From Trichobilharzia regenti (Eukaryota; Platyhelminthes; Trematoda; Strigeidida; Schistosomatidae), in the NCBI GenBank assembly GCA_944472135.2, contig OX235262.1, forward strand, positions 62,716,440 to 62,780,439: a stretch of DNA of 64,000 nt, read 5' to 3'. Within the stretch, counting starts at the first letter, position 1, and each line of letters begins with the position of its first letter. The notes under the pieces were generated by a model. The model had not been told where the DNA came from. It did no database searches and saw only the letters and a program-made list of their open reading frames with translations. A program made the translations under genes and the position numbers. Shown here piece by piece: positions 38,984 through 49,154 of the stretch.

Positions 38984-39200
38984 GTTCCACTTCAGCTTGA
39001 CATAACGAGGTAAGTGGTGCCTACAGGCAGACTACACAAATCGTCTTCACATATATTTTACAATCGTCCATCAAATGAATTTATGCACAAGTTTTATTCT
39101 TATTCATGGATAATCCCTATCCAGACAATAATGAAAACAAAACACTTAGATCAGCGAAGAGTCTCTAACAAACTTCTATAGCTGAGTACCCATTCAATAA

Positions 39201-39893
39201 AAGAGAAATTTAATTAAATCACTTGCCACCCGCATCCGACGCATCTGTAGTCCCGACGTTCTGGAAACAGAATTAAATATTCTAAGAGAAATCTTCATCC
39301 GAAATGGATACCTAATAAGATTCGTCGACAAAAATATGAAACCAATAATTCGGAGAAACAAAACTTTAACTGTGCCCAAAAAGAAACTCTACATGAACTT
39401 GGATTTCAAGGGAGATTTAGCAAGCTATATTCTCAAGAGAAGGATTACATCATCTCTGAGAAGAACATTCTTTGCAGCAATGGTAAGAATAGTGTTCTCC
39501 AGTCGCCCACTGATCTGCAGAAGCCTCAAGGACAAGATCCCGCATCTGGCCACTTCTATGTGCATATATCAGTTCACCTGCTGCTGTGGAGCCAGGTACA
39601 TCGGTCTTTCGACGCGCATCCTGTCCAAGAGGATTCAAGAACAATATCCAGCATGGTTGCGAAAAGGCAATAGTGGTGCAATAAGGAGTGCGATAATTGA
39701 ACACTTGATTAACACTGATCATTGCATTTCAACAAACGCCTCCTTCAAAGTAATCTACACAGTCAAGAATAACCTATCGAAGGCAATACGGTTTCGTCTC
39801 CTTTGTATCGCTGAAGCTCTGGCCATTCACATAGAAAAACCGGAGCTGTGCGTACAAAAAAAGATTACTCATCCACTTCTACTTTCATGGTAA
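39201..39893 (+). pseudogene. 5'-truncated Penelope-like element with GIY-YIG endonuclease
   Basis: The frame is open for 230 codons from 39,201 to TAA at 39,893 with no internal start needed, because the 5' part is truncated. It opens with the RT thumb/linker (SLATRIRRICSPDVLETELN, then REIFIRNGYLIRF). It then holds the GIY-YIG homing-type nuclease: CIYQFTCCCGARYIGLSTR at about 39,558-39,620, with the expected arginine in TRILSKRIQE. The C-terminus KPELCVQKKITHPLLLSW is shared with the fragment at 55,612-55,797. PLEs use RT plus GIY-YIG for target-primed copying, but this piece has no RT palm and cannot act alone. It looks recent, since no stop interrupts it. Confidence 0.85.
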
Positions 39894-41050
39894 CAATGTT
39901 TTGATTTGTTTTGGGTTTTTTATTTTTATTTTGATGACTTAATTTTATTTCTTTGCCTGTTCTTTAATTGCTTACAATTCTTGTATTCACTTAGATCTCT
40001 TACATAATTTCGCATTATCTACTTTGTCTCTATGTGCATCCTGAGTAAAACTCACTCATCAAACTATTCACATTATTACATAACTTCTTTTAACAACTGA
40101 TTGTGATAATTCATCACCTTTGTTACTATCCTAATTTCATTAGCACCTAATTTTCTTGACTTGTATTACCAATCTTCACTTGTTTAGTTAAAATAACCAT
40201 AACCAATTTCAATTTTGTTTGACAAACTTAATTTACACATACATATAAAACAACACATATATATTTGCGATTGTACAGCTAAGAAAATGAATTCGCCGAA
40301 AAGAGACTCTTCGATGATCTACGTGTTTTGTTCTTATATCAATGAATTTATGCACCTCCTCCATCATACTATGTGATCATGTTTCTGCTCAGACTTAGGA
40401 CCACCGCAACATCTGGAATCCATACCTTGCTAAATGAAGAAAATCAATTTACCATTTCAAAATATCACCGATTACTTGATGACTGTTTCAATGGACACAC
40501 TATCAGTGCTACTACGTACGCCTATCTGAGAAGTCCCACATATGACGAAACGCACATCTACAACTCATATGTTTTCAATAACACACCACACGTCGAATAA
40601 CATAACTTTGTGTACAATATCTAACAGCTCTACATTCCGATGAACGACTGACTGCTATCACCACATTACAATAAGCTACACCATACGTCAACTTTATATA
40701 ATGGAAATTAATCAATCGAAGCGAATAACTAAACGTGAGTAGCTTTCATGTAACAACTTAAGCTAATCATAGGAGAAAGTGAAGAATGGGCATTCAAAAC
40801 GTCTGGTGCAAAAAATATGTATTACTCTATCTTCCATCACAGATTTATCAATCAATAATAGTAATAATAATTTGTCACATCAAAGAAAACAATCACATCA
40901 CCAGAATCAACCCTTAAAGCACAACCAAACAGAAGAAACCTCTATTAGTTTAATAATTAATAAAAAACTAAAAAATATATACAAACAATAAAATAGAGTC
41001 CCTCTCTCTCCCTGTCATCCAATACCACACTCTCTCATCAACAACATCAT
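39894..41050. other. PLE 3' UTR and intergenic DNA
   Basis: AT-rich sequence follows the PLE stop. A hammerhead-derived patch lies at 40,526-40,560 (listed separately). Past 40,620 I see nothing except small AT runs. The 75-codon frame at 40,373 overlaps the hammerhead patch and is not credited. Confidence 0.45.
40526..40560 (+). ncRNA. Hammerhead-like motif with one core change
   Basis: CUGA at 40,526-40,529 and GACGAAACGC from 40,544 flank a helix II that pairs GUC with GAC. The seven-base core reads CUGAGAA, so G8 is replaced by A. G8 is a catalytic base, so cleavage is expected to be lost. No tRNA-like head was found upstream. Confidence 0.5.
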
Positions 41051-41055
41051 TTATT
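41050..41055 (-). promoter_or_regulatory. Candidate polyadenylation signal AATAAA
   Basis: TTTATT on the plus strand at 41,050-41,055 is AATAAA on the minus strand. It lies about 355 bases past the stop of the zinc-finger gene at 41,409. I saw no closer AATAAA. The intervening sequence would be the 3' UTR. Confidence 0.4.
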
Positions 41056-41408
41056 CAAAATACCAAAGGAAAATTGTCTGATTTCCAGTTTATATCAGAA
41101 GAGAAATGGTGTATGTGTGTGAGTGTATCGATGTCTGGGTATATGTACATCTGGACAACATGTTCTAATGAACAAGAGAAAAGATCGAAGAAGTAAAGAC
41201 GAAGCAGTAATACCACCGCCACCAACAGAATTGGATATACACGACGAAAATGAAGAACCAAAACTCTCGTGTTTACTATAGTCATCTCCATCATTATTAA
41301 GGATGTTAGCTAGTTCGCTATTGCTGTTTCCCTTACTCACTTTCACACCACACCATATTTTAACATAGAAAGCAGATCAACATCTCGTTGAATTCAATCA
41401 TCAGTGTA

Positions 41409-41530
41409 TCATTCCATGTATGGACAATGGGAATTCCAATGCAATTGAAACTCAGTCTTATCCGTCGAATGAAATTCACACAGCGGACACTTGCCTTCCA
41501 TCGACTAACTGAATCACATTTATTCCTCTC
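41409..41530 (-). CDS. Zinc-finger gene, candidate last exon (finger 4)
   Basis: On the minus strand a perfect C2H2 finger runs from 41,489 to 41,427: CPLCEFHSTDKTEFQLHWNS plus H, spacing C-x2-C-x12-H-x3-H. The stop TGA follows at 41,411-41,409 after five more residues. Two acceptors are possible. TAG at 41,507-41,505 joins the phase-0 donor of the large exon directly in the finger frame. The stronger CAG at 41,533-41,531, with a T-rich tract, would need a one-base slip before the finger, the same direction as in the large exon. The second is drawn as the outer bound. The finger is clear; the exact 5' edge is not. Confidence 0.65.
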
Positions 41531-42220
41531 CTGAATGACACAAACAACAGAAAGCAAAGAGGAAGACATTGAGTGAATAGTTGAACTGAGAATGCAAACA
41601 AAAACTTCACTGTTCTAATAAAACTGAATCATATTCAGCGATCAGTATAATAGCATGATTGTAAACACTGGATAAGATAATGAAATAGCACGACATACAA
41701 ACACAGAATTTCATCAGCGTATCAGTTGGTGGTAAATGCAGTGACCATAAACTAATGAATTCCGCATTCCAAACGGTTTTCTTCACGTCTCACGAAGAAA
41801 ATCAGACACACTTCACTCTCATACTTACTTACACAACTCGACTTGTGTGTCGTCGTCCCACAGATATAGTTCGCCAATAACTGACGTCATTTCCACAAAA
41901 CATGGGAAACTACGCCCATTACATACCTACTTCATTTACTCATACATCATGACTCGACTTCAAATCAACACTCCATATTTAAACTTAATACCTAATGAGT
42001 AAATGACAACTGATCACACTAAATGCAATACAGTAAATAAACAAATCCACGAAAGTCATTTACGTTCTCACACTCAACACCTGCACAATGATAACACAAA
42101 CTAAATTGTAAACTGACAATGAAAAGTAATGAGTAACTCAACTAAATACTATCAGAATAAAACTCAGTATACACAAACATATATATGTATATAAACACAC
42201 AAATATACGCGAATACTCAC

Positions 42221-44446
42221 CTCATCCTGCATCAACTCCTCACATCCACTGACTCCATCATATTCAGTAACACCATTCACACCAACATCATCACCAGACT
42301 CACACACACCTTCATTACCCAACCTCTCATATCCATGATTCATCACACTACTCGGTGGAGTCGGAGGATGGTCAACTCCCACTCCAGGAAATCCCCTCTG
42401 TGGGAAATAACCATACAATATATCGCCTTGTCGAGGTGCATGATACTTCACTATCCTCAACAACGCCTCATTGGGAAGGTGAGAGACATGACGACCCAAT
42501 GGACATCGACGCATATGTTTCGCGACATCCCATTTCCACTTAGCTCGATACTGACAGTAACAACAGCCAAACATCCGGTGTTCAGAATGGTTCACCATAT
42601 GAGCACGCAACTCACTGAACCAACGAGCACGAATTTGCACACGGGACAGATGAAGGTAGACTCCGACAAATCACTCTTCTTCATTCCATCTTCACCACTG
42701 AATGACACTTCTTCACTCATTCCCTTGAACCATATTTCTTTCTCATTCATCACATCACCTACATGGCGGGATTCACATGAAGAAGCAAACTCACTATCCT
42801 CCATTTTCCTACTCACTTCAACACCCACACTCTTTTTTCTTCTTCTTTATCTTTGCCAGTGATCCTCGACATTTCCACACTCGAAACACCACACTCTTTT
42901 GACCACAGTCCTGAATCACCTACACTACCATCGTGTAATGCATTGTCACGTGACGGTGGAAAGTGATCAACAGACACTTGTCCAAAATCTCTCATATTCA
43001 TCGTGTTCAACACACCTACACCAGACAAATCTGAGCGACATTCAACACTCCTCACTCCTCCTCCTCCTCCATCTACGGAAACATTACTCGTCTGGAATGA
43101 TTCACTTCGTGGACAATCACTCGACACATCAAGTCTCTTCTCACCCAGCCTAACCAACAAACTACCAATAGCCAACAGCAAACTCGAACATGTCGCCGAC
43201 AACTGCATTGAGTCACCCACATTCTCATCAACCTCATTCTTCACAATATTCACTGCTGTCTCCAACAAACCAATCAGCAAGCTACGACTAATACGCGTCG
43301 ACTTCTTCCTACTCCCACTACCGTCTTCCACTGAAGACACAAATTTACCTCCAGACACTGTCTCCATCTCACAAGTCTTCACCGAACAACTCCCTTCACC
43401 ATTCACTCTCTTACTCAGATCACCTCTCCCCTCACTGCACTCACTACTCCCACCTGACACTCGTCCTCTAACACACATTCAATTACTCCTGTATTCAACG
43501 GCTTCATCACTGACAAATCGAGTGGTTCCATTCCTTCTCCAGACACTCCACCTTCACATACATCCACAGAACTCACATCAAACTGACTCGGACCACTCGA
43601 GACCAACTCACTATCCCCAATGTTCTTCGTGGACACCTCTGGATCCTTCTCATTCATGTCACTGTAACAACCATCTCTCACGGATGGAAACACACTGTGT
43701 CTTCGCTTACTATCCATATTCACATTCTCACTCCCATCCATCGGTGATCTCACACGCTTAACTCCACATTCAGAAATTCGCTTGTGTACTCTGCCTTGAT
43801 CGCTTGGAGACGATGAACACGGAACAACTGATAACCTCCTACGTCCACAAACGAACAAACGATCACGAAAATCCATCGGGGCTGAAACACGTCCACTCCG
43901 TCCCAATGCCATCATATCACCACCAACACCAACACCACCACTACCTCCCCCACCTCCTCTCATCACACTCACATCCCTACAGTCGTCAACGAAATTCTGT
44001 GATCTCACCACTCCATAACCTGATAACACATTGTTTGCATTGGGTGGTCGATTTTCACAATCTTCATCTCCCATCGAGTGAATTGCCCCCAACGAAGCGG
44101 GCGTGTTCGTATACCTGCTATTCGCTTTATTGCCACCGATATTCTCAATAGATGAGAGAGGTCCATTGGAACTTGTCGTCATCGTCTTAGCATCACCTTC
44201 AACACAATCATCACCGTCTACATCACACTCTGCATCATCTCCATCTCCTTCATCACCATCACCGTCACCATCGCCATCGCCGTTGTCTATGTCACCACCG
44301 ACTGCAGGATTATCCTCACCCCCAACCTTCTTCATCAACTCTGAATAGTGTTTATCCCTCCAGTGTTTATTCAATGATTTCTTGTGTTTATAACTGGAGC
44401 CACACAGTCTGCACAGATAGACTTTTGATCCATCACTCTTCCTGCT
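42221..44446 (-). CDS. C2H2 zinc-finger protein with CtBP motif, main exon (three frame slips)
   Basis: A 2.2-kb minus-strand exon, richer in GC than its flanks, lies between a T-rich acceptor (AG at 44,448-44,447) and the donor GTGAGT at 42,220-42,215; both ends are phase 0. In order it has finger 1 (44,413-44,348, CRLC...HWRDKH), an acidic Asp/Gly tract near 44,300-44,200, a Ser-rich low-complexity part, and PLDLS (43,525-43,511). PLDLS is the known docking motif for the co-repressor CtBP. Fingers 2 (42,648-42,587) and 3 (42,565-42,503, last ligand Cys) follow. The frame slips by -1 near 43,453, 42,836 and 42,635. Finger 2 spans the third slip and is perfect if one base is added. The inferred role is a nuclear DNA-binding repressor; I cannot name the family. 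Confidence 0.8.
43511..43525 (-). other. PLDLS co-repressor docking motif in the zinc-finger protein
   Basis: The codons read EPLDLSVMK. PxDLS is the short linear motif by which Kruppel, Knirps, ZEB and similar repressors bind CtBP. It sits in a disordered, Ser-rich stretch between finger 1 and fingers 2-3, a usual setting. Function is inferred. Confidence 0.65.
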
Positions 44447-44892
44447 CTAGATAACAAGAAGAAGAAAAGGGAGAAGAAAGAGTAATGAACACTTGATGAA
44501 TCATTCAGTCAAATATCGCTGACACAGTTAAATTTGACTTATTTATTCATTTATCAATATATTATCATGATGATAGATAGGTTCCAAAGAACGTCTAAAT
44601 GAGTCGAACACTCAGTCATCCAGCTAACTGTCCATCTTTCATGAATTAGATGAATTTCATTTGAAGCCATTGATTCTATAAGATTAATGATCATCTCATA
44701 ATGAAATACGCTATTCTACATGGATTGTCAGTGTCCATTGGTGTTCATTAAATTTAACCTGTATTCAATATTTTACTATTCAAACTGGAATGAAACTTCA
44801 TTCTGATTAACATTCACCAATCACTCTCGTCTAAGGTTGTTTGCTTTCAGTGTCTTCTGTAAAGTGATATATGGCGACAAAATCCTCTTGGT

Positions 44893-45070
44893 ATTAGATG
44901 GTCGGAGGCAATCGGCAAGAAGCCTCGGACCTAGGTTTCGTGCAAGTTGGCACTCATCAGCAAGGCGTATCTGCAACCTTGAAGGAACTCACGTCCCTTC
45001 TGAGGTTCGAACCCGCATCACCCAGTGCTGCAGTCAAAGACGTTACCACTGAGCTATTCAGACTGGCGAT
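44893..45070 (-). mobile_element. Hammerhead-bearing tRNA-derived SINE, copy 2
   Basis: On the minus strand a tRNA-like head (A-box TAGCTCAGTGGTAACG, complement of 45,041-45,056; B-box GGTTCGAACCTC, complement of 45,001-45,012) leads into the same body as 24,930-25,085. It lies in the intron between the zinc-finger exons and has the same orientation as the host gene. Confidence 0.85.
44922..44966 (-). ncRNA. Hammerhead ribozyme, complete core (intronic)
   Basis: On the minus strand the core CUGAUGA is at 44,960-44,954. Helix II pairs GUGC (44,953-44,950) with GCAC (44,943-44,940). GAAA is at 44,939-44,936. Helix III pairs ACC with GGU (44,936-44,934 and 44,931-44,929), with C17 at 44,928. 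Helix I pairs 44,966-44,961 with 44,927-44,922, with one G-U pair. The changes relative to copy 1 (U for C at the free position 7, a G-U pair in helix I) do not break the fold. Cleavage within the intron of a transcribed gene is possible. Confidence 0.88.
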
Positions 45071-45756
45071 TGACCTCCTGTAGGACTGTATTGTATATAT
45101 TTTTTGATTGTACACTAGTCAGTAACTAGTGGAATGTGTCTAATCCTATCTTAGGTGCTCTCTCTTCTCTCACTCTTCGTATTTAGACGAAAGCATATCA
45201 ATATACCAATATATGGAAACATGTGTATTTTATGAAAAATGGAATGCAACCCATTTTTCATCACACACCATTTGATTCTAAATAATGTTACTTCACTCAT
45301 TGAAAAAGTGAAGATTCTATGAATGAAAGTAGAATCTACATTTTCAAGGACTATGGAATATAATAAATGACTCGTGAAACTAGCATCTCTCAACTTCAAT
45401 TTACAATCTTATAGAATACCATTTTTAACCTCTCTCAAATCGGTATTACCATGATTCGTTGTAATGTTTGAAGGATGAAACTGTTCAACTGTTTGCAGCA
45501 ACAATCATATCTGTCTCTCTACTTCTTAGTCGATATTCTATTTCTCTCTTTCTTCCTACTTCGGATATCCTGTCAGTTAGTATAAAACACTTATCAGAAG
45601 CATTGTGCAATACACCATTCGTCCCTCTAACATGTAGTCAGCTAATTATACACAGAACATGCACAAAGCAATCTCCCGCTGACAACAAGCTGATTGATGC
45701 TTAGTAATCAGTCCCTAACATCCACTATAACTCACTAATTACAAATTGATGGTTCA

Positions 45757-45954
45757 GGTTGGAAAAGAGCCAGTGGTGGCCAAACAAAAACATGGCATCA
45801 ATCCATGAAATCCTTGACAGTTAAACTGAGTCAGGTAGGGAGATGCAGACTTCCGGGTTGGGGCCCTCGGGACTCTAGGAATCAATGGCTGGAGACAGTA
45901 GGTGACATGGCTCAAAATCGTTGTCAATGGCGCAGATGTATTCAGTCTCTGTAA
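45757..45954 (+). pseudogene. Non-LTR retrotransposon C-terminal fragment
   Basis: The frame reads GWKRASGGQTKTWHQSMKSL, CRLPGWGPRD, WLETVGDMAQNRCQWRRC and then a stop. The GW...R.GQ.MTW, RLPGWGPRD and W.ETL.DMA..R.QWR pattern is the C-terminal tail style of a schistosome non-LTR element. It is open for 65 codons with no upstream RT. It is followed by a (CAGA)n run at 46,116-46,131. Orientation is opposite to the zinc-finger gene, in whose intron it lies. Confidence 0.7.
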
Positions 45955-46099
45955 TCTTTCATATTCCTTTCTACAATTACCCATTCTGTTTCACTCTTAT
46001 ACTTGTCAAACTGTATTGATTCTCTTCACTCATCTTCTTGTCTACCTTGTGTGCCAATTGGAACGTGGCAACTCGAACTGCTGCACTTCGGTGTCAAGT

Positions 46100-46190
46100 T
46101 CTATGTTGAATCCAGACAGACAGACAGATGGAAACAACTGGGAATTGAATCCCCACCTCTTGTATAGCAGGAAAGCATTCTAACATTGAA
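46100..46190 (-). repeat. tRNA-like SINE remnant
   Basis: The minus strand reads TTCAATGTTAGAATGC and, downstream, GGGGATTCAATTCCC, spaced like A and B boxes. It is degenerate and no tail was found. Confidence 0.35.
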
Positions 46191-46423
46191 TCAGTATCTT
46201 TCATGTATGATGACGAACAGCGAGCATTCTCAACTCACGTCTTCCTGATAGAAACCAATTGTGTCCTGCTAATCAACTTAAATCCATTGAGTGAAACTTG
46301 GGGATTTCAGGATGACTGTATCTCTCTGTGTTTCATAGGATAGCGTCTTAAAAACTTTATATAAATCAAGTCTCAAACACCATCCTCTGTATTTCGTTTC
46401 ACCGTCTGATATGTATATTGTAG

Positions 46424-47058
46424 CCTCCAAAGCCTCAGGATGGTCGGGGGTGGGTGCCTTGCGCTGCGGGTTGGCCACCCCTCCGCACACCTCTTGAAAT
46501 GCTCCCATATGACCAGGCGTCTTACATAGCCTCTCCTGAGGAAGTCCTACTCACTGCCTTCATGTGGCGGAGGTGTTTCTCACCAAAGTGAGAGGGCGAA
46601 AGCGGATGCCTGGCGCTCTCCACCGGGTCGACTGTCCATTGGATGACAGTCTAGGGGAGATGGCTAAACCCTGATTCCAAACCTCCAACGATTGGCGTAT
46701 GAAGCTCATTGGAGCTCACCGGCAGACGTATGGACAAAGGGCTTGTTGGATGTCCTGGATGTCTGGCCCCATTCAAAAAGGCGTATGAACCGAACTCCGG
46801 TCATCGGCTGACAATGGATAGTGGACTCCTTACTCCACTCCTACTGCCTTGTAGGTCACACTTGGTTGTGTAAAGGCTAGAGCTGCACTCTCAAACAAAA
46901 GGCCGAGCGATTCTGGGGACATCACTCGTACCAAATTCCCATGAAACTTCATGAATTCTCTTACAAATTGCCGCGCCTGGGCAGCGATGATTCGAGACGT
47001 TCATGAAGCCGGCTCATCCTCCCGTAGGAGATAGCCGAAGTAAAGTAAAGTAAGTAAG
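46424..47058 (+). mobile_element. 635-bp non-autonomous retroposon, copy 2
   Basis: It is nearly identical to 17,550-18,184, differing by scattered single bases. Target duplication GTATATTGTA flanks it on the left (ending 46,422) and on the right after the (TAAAG)(TAAG)n tail. The high identity of two copies 29 kb apart and the clean duplications show recent mobilisation. It inserted in the zinc-finger gene intron, antisense to the gene. Confidence 0.85.
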
Positions 47059-47140
47059 TATATTGTAAACTAACTGATATGCAATGACCCCTGCCAAATG
47101 CCTGTAAACACAGTTTCATGTTAGTTTGTTTATTAGAGGT

Positions 47141-47545
47141 ATTACACAGTGGAGAGACAGTATTGTTTACTGGATGACGTTTCGAACAAAATTTATTGTT
47201 CATAATCATATCAATTGTAATCACACGACTCAGAAACTTGAGTATTATAGTTTTCTTTGTTTTCTCCTATTTGTCCTAGGGGTAGTAGAACTTCCCAGAT
47301 ATCTGGGACGGGGTTGAATCATTCCTATTACATGTATTTGCAGCTGCGTCGACATACAAAGCTTCTGTTATCAATCTCTCCCTCCACCCTCTTACTTTAG
47401 ATTTTATGGCTGTGATTGCATGTAGAGCAATATCTGAACTATAGCTCAAGTCGTATGATTATAATTGATATGATTATGAATAATAAATTTTGTTCGAAAC
47501 GTCATCCAGTAAATAATACTGTCTCACTGTGTGATACATTTAATA
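47141..47545. repeat. Inverted pair of PLE-associated terminal boxes
   Basis: Box 1 (47,141-47,215, TTACACAGTGGAGAGACAG then GGATGACGTTTCGAAC) and box 2 (47,450-47,545) are reverse complements over about 75 bases, separated by about 235 bases. No PLE coding sequence remains between them. The pair could fold back in RNA. Confidence 0.6.
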
Positions 47546-47559
47546 TACAAACTAGTATG

Positions 47560-48635
47560 GAATTACTTACTACCACAGTGCCAGTTTTACACATATATTA
47601 ATGTAAACGCATTAGTTTGACAAACGTAGAAGTATGCTAGAAAAGGCTTTTTAAAATCTATATATATATATATTACAAACATGATACACCTTAGAATGTA
47701 ATTGACATGCAATAATCAGACATAACACAATATTATTTATACTCCATTGATTCATAAATAAATATTAAGTATTAAAACCATGTAAATTCAGTTTACAATG
47801 TTATAGGACAAGGGTGTAAGCAGGTACTGATACAGTATGGCGAGTTGACGGGTTTTGTGGAGGTTCTCCTGGTTTCATCACGAATCGTTCAAACAGTCAA
47901 CGCCTTATGGGATTCTGGATGTGCATTGTTAAAGCATACTACACTGAATGGGACTCATTCGCTTTCTTTTTCACTACCCTTTTCAGTCTCTGAAGGAATA
48001 AAATGTGAATACATGAATACCATTCCAGAAAACGAAAAGTATGGTGACAAATCAAAGCCACTTCACAACAATCCAACTGGGACTACTTAATACGAATACA
48101 TGTTGAAATGTCACAAATAATGACTGTCAGCATAAACTAGTCACATAAACACATTCAAATATCAACACGCCTCATATGGTAACGCATCATCCAAGCACAA
48201 AAACTCAACGTGACTATTGGGAAACAAATAATCATGTCAGTTGGTGGCTACCGAAAGCCACAACAGGCAGACTAATTAGGCCAATGTTTTACAACTCTGT
48301 AAGATAAAATCAAATAATTTAACGATAAGCAGGTATCACATTTATGAGTAGTCATAAATCTACAGAAACTGTACACCAATTCACGATAATTTGTTGTGTG
48401 AAACCATGATGTGAGTTCTACTCCATTTGCATATGATTAGAGGATATACAAGTGAAATATCTATGCAGATGAGTTCAAGACAGATCTAATTCAAGACAAC
48501 AATACAAAACTACGAATATCTCATATTCCCTCATTGACTTATAAAATGTAGGAAAGAGAAACCAAAATTACTACCACTAATATTACACTACACAGAATTC
48601 GACTTACATACAATGAGTACATAGAATAAACATAC
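47560..48635. other. Intron of the zinc-finger gene
   Basis: No repeat or gene is recognised apart from a short (TA)n at 47,660-47,674. The 81-codon plus-strand frame at 47,845 has no domain and no support. Confidence 0.4.
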
Positions 48636-49154
48636 CTCATAATATTTCCACGGTTCTACAGGTCGTCGAATTTGATACCGGAAACCTCCACCTCCTCCTT
48701 CACAAATATTCCATATTTTATTCAAGTCAATTTGACCTAAGCTTGGGAAGACTGATTTGGGTGGTGAGGTTGATTTCACTGGACAAGAAATATTCATGAT
48801 TGTCGAGGGGAACACTGAACATTGACTGATGGATTGATGTCTCTCCAGTTGAGGGGAATTAGGAGAACACTGTCTTTCCTTGATGGCTGATGAATTGTCG
48901 AGGTTTGAGTGATGGTCACTGTCACTCTTGTCATATTTTATCACAGAAGAATTGTTACTAGCATCACCATTATTTTCAGACTGTTTCTCACTTAACGGAT
49001 TCCGTATTCTCAATAATTCCGAAGTCATTTGAAAGTCAGTATCATCCAGTGTGTTGTGTTTGGTTGAAAATTCCAATCTAATAATCCCAAAATGTGAAGT
49101 TGTATTTTGACAAAACGATCGTAGTAGAAGTGAAGATGAGTAGTTGTTTTCCAC
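48636..49154 (-). CDS. Zinc-finger gene, upstream exon
   Basis: The minus-strand frame is open from the acceptor (CTAG, 49,158-49,155) to the donor GTATGT at 48,635-48,630, ending in ...EPWKYYE at phase 0. That matches the phase-0 acceptor at 44,446, so the two exons join as KYYE/SRKSDG just before finger 1. The 173 codons are Ser/Asn-rich (NNSSVIKYDKSDSDHHSNLD), probably disordered, with a Gly run (GGGGGF) near the end. No ATG begins it, so at least one more exon must lie further right. No donor and acceptor pair for it is clear inside the window. Confidence 0.7.

Noticed and set aside
41055..41346. Minus-strand frames of 79 and 83 codons as a further exon
   Set aside because: Ser/Gly/Asn-rich reading is suggestive, but there is no good acceptor and the finger frame already stops at 41,409. 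It is more likely 3' UTR.
42592..43478. Introns at the GTGAGT sites near each frame slip of the zinc-finger exon
   Set aside because: GTGAGT occurs at all three slips and looks like a donor, but splicing at the third would cut finger 2, which is perfect when one base is added. SerGlu codons make GTGAGT common in this exon.
42185..43761. Plus-strand open frames of 225 and 252 codons
   Set aside because: They are antisense to the zinc-finger exon, whose minus-strand frames contain zinc fingers and proper splice sites. The plus frames are Ser/Thr/His-rich by complementarity and have no domain.
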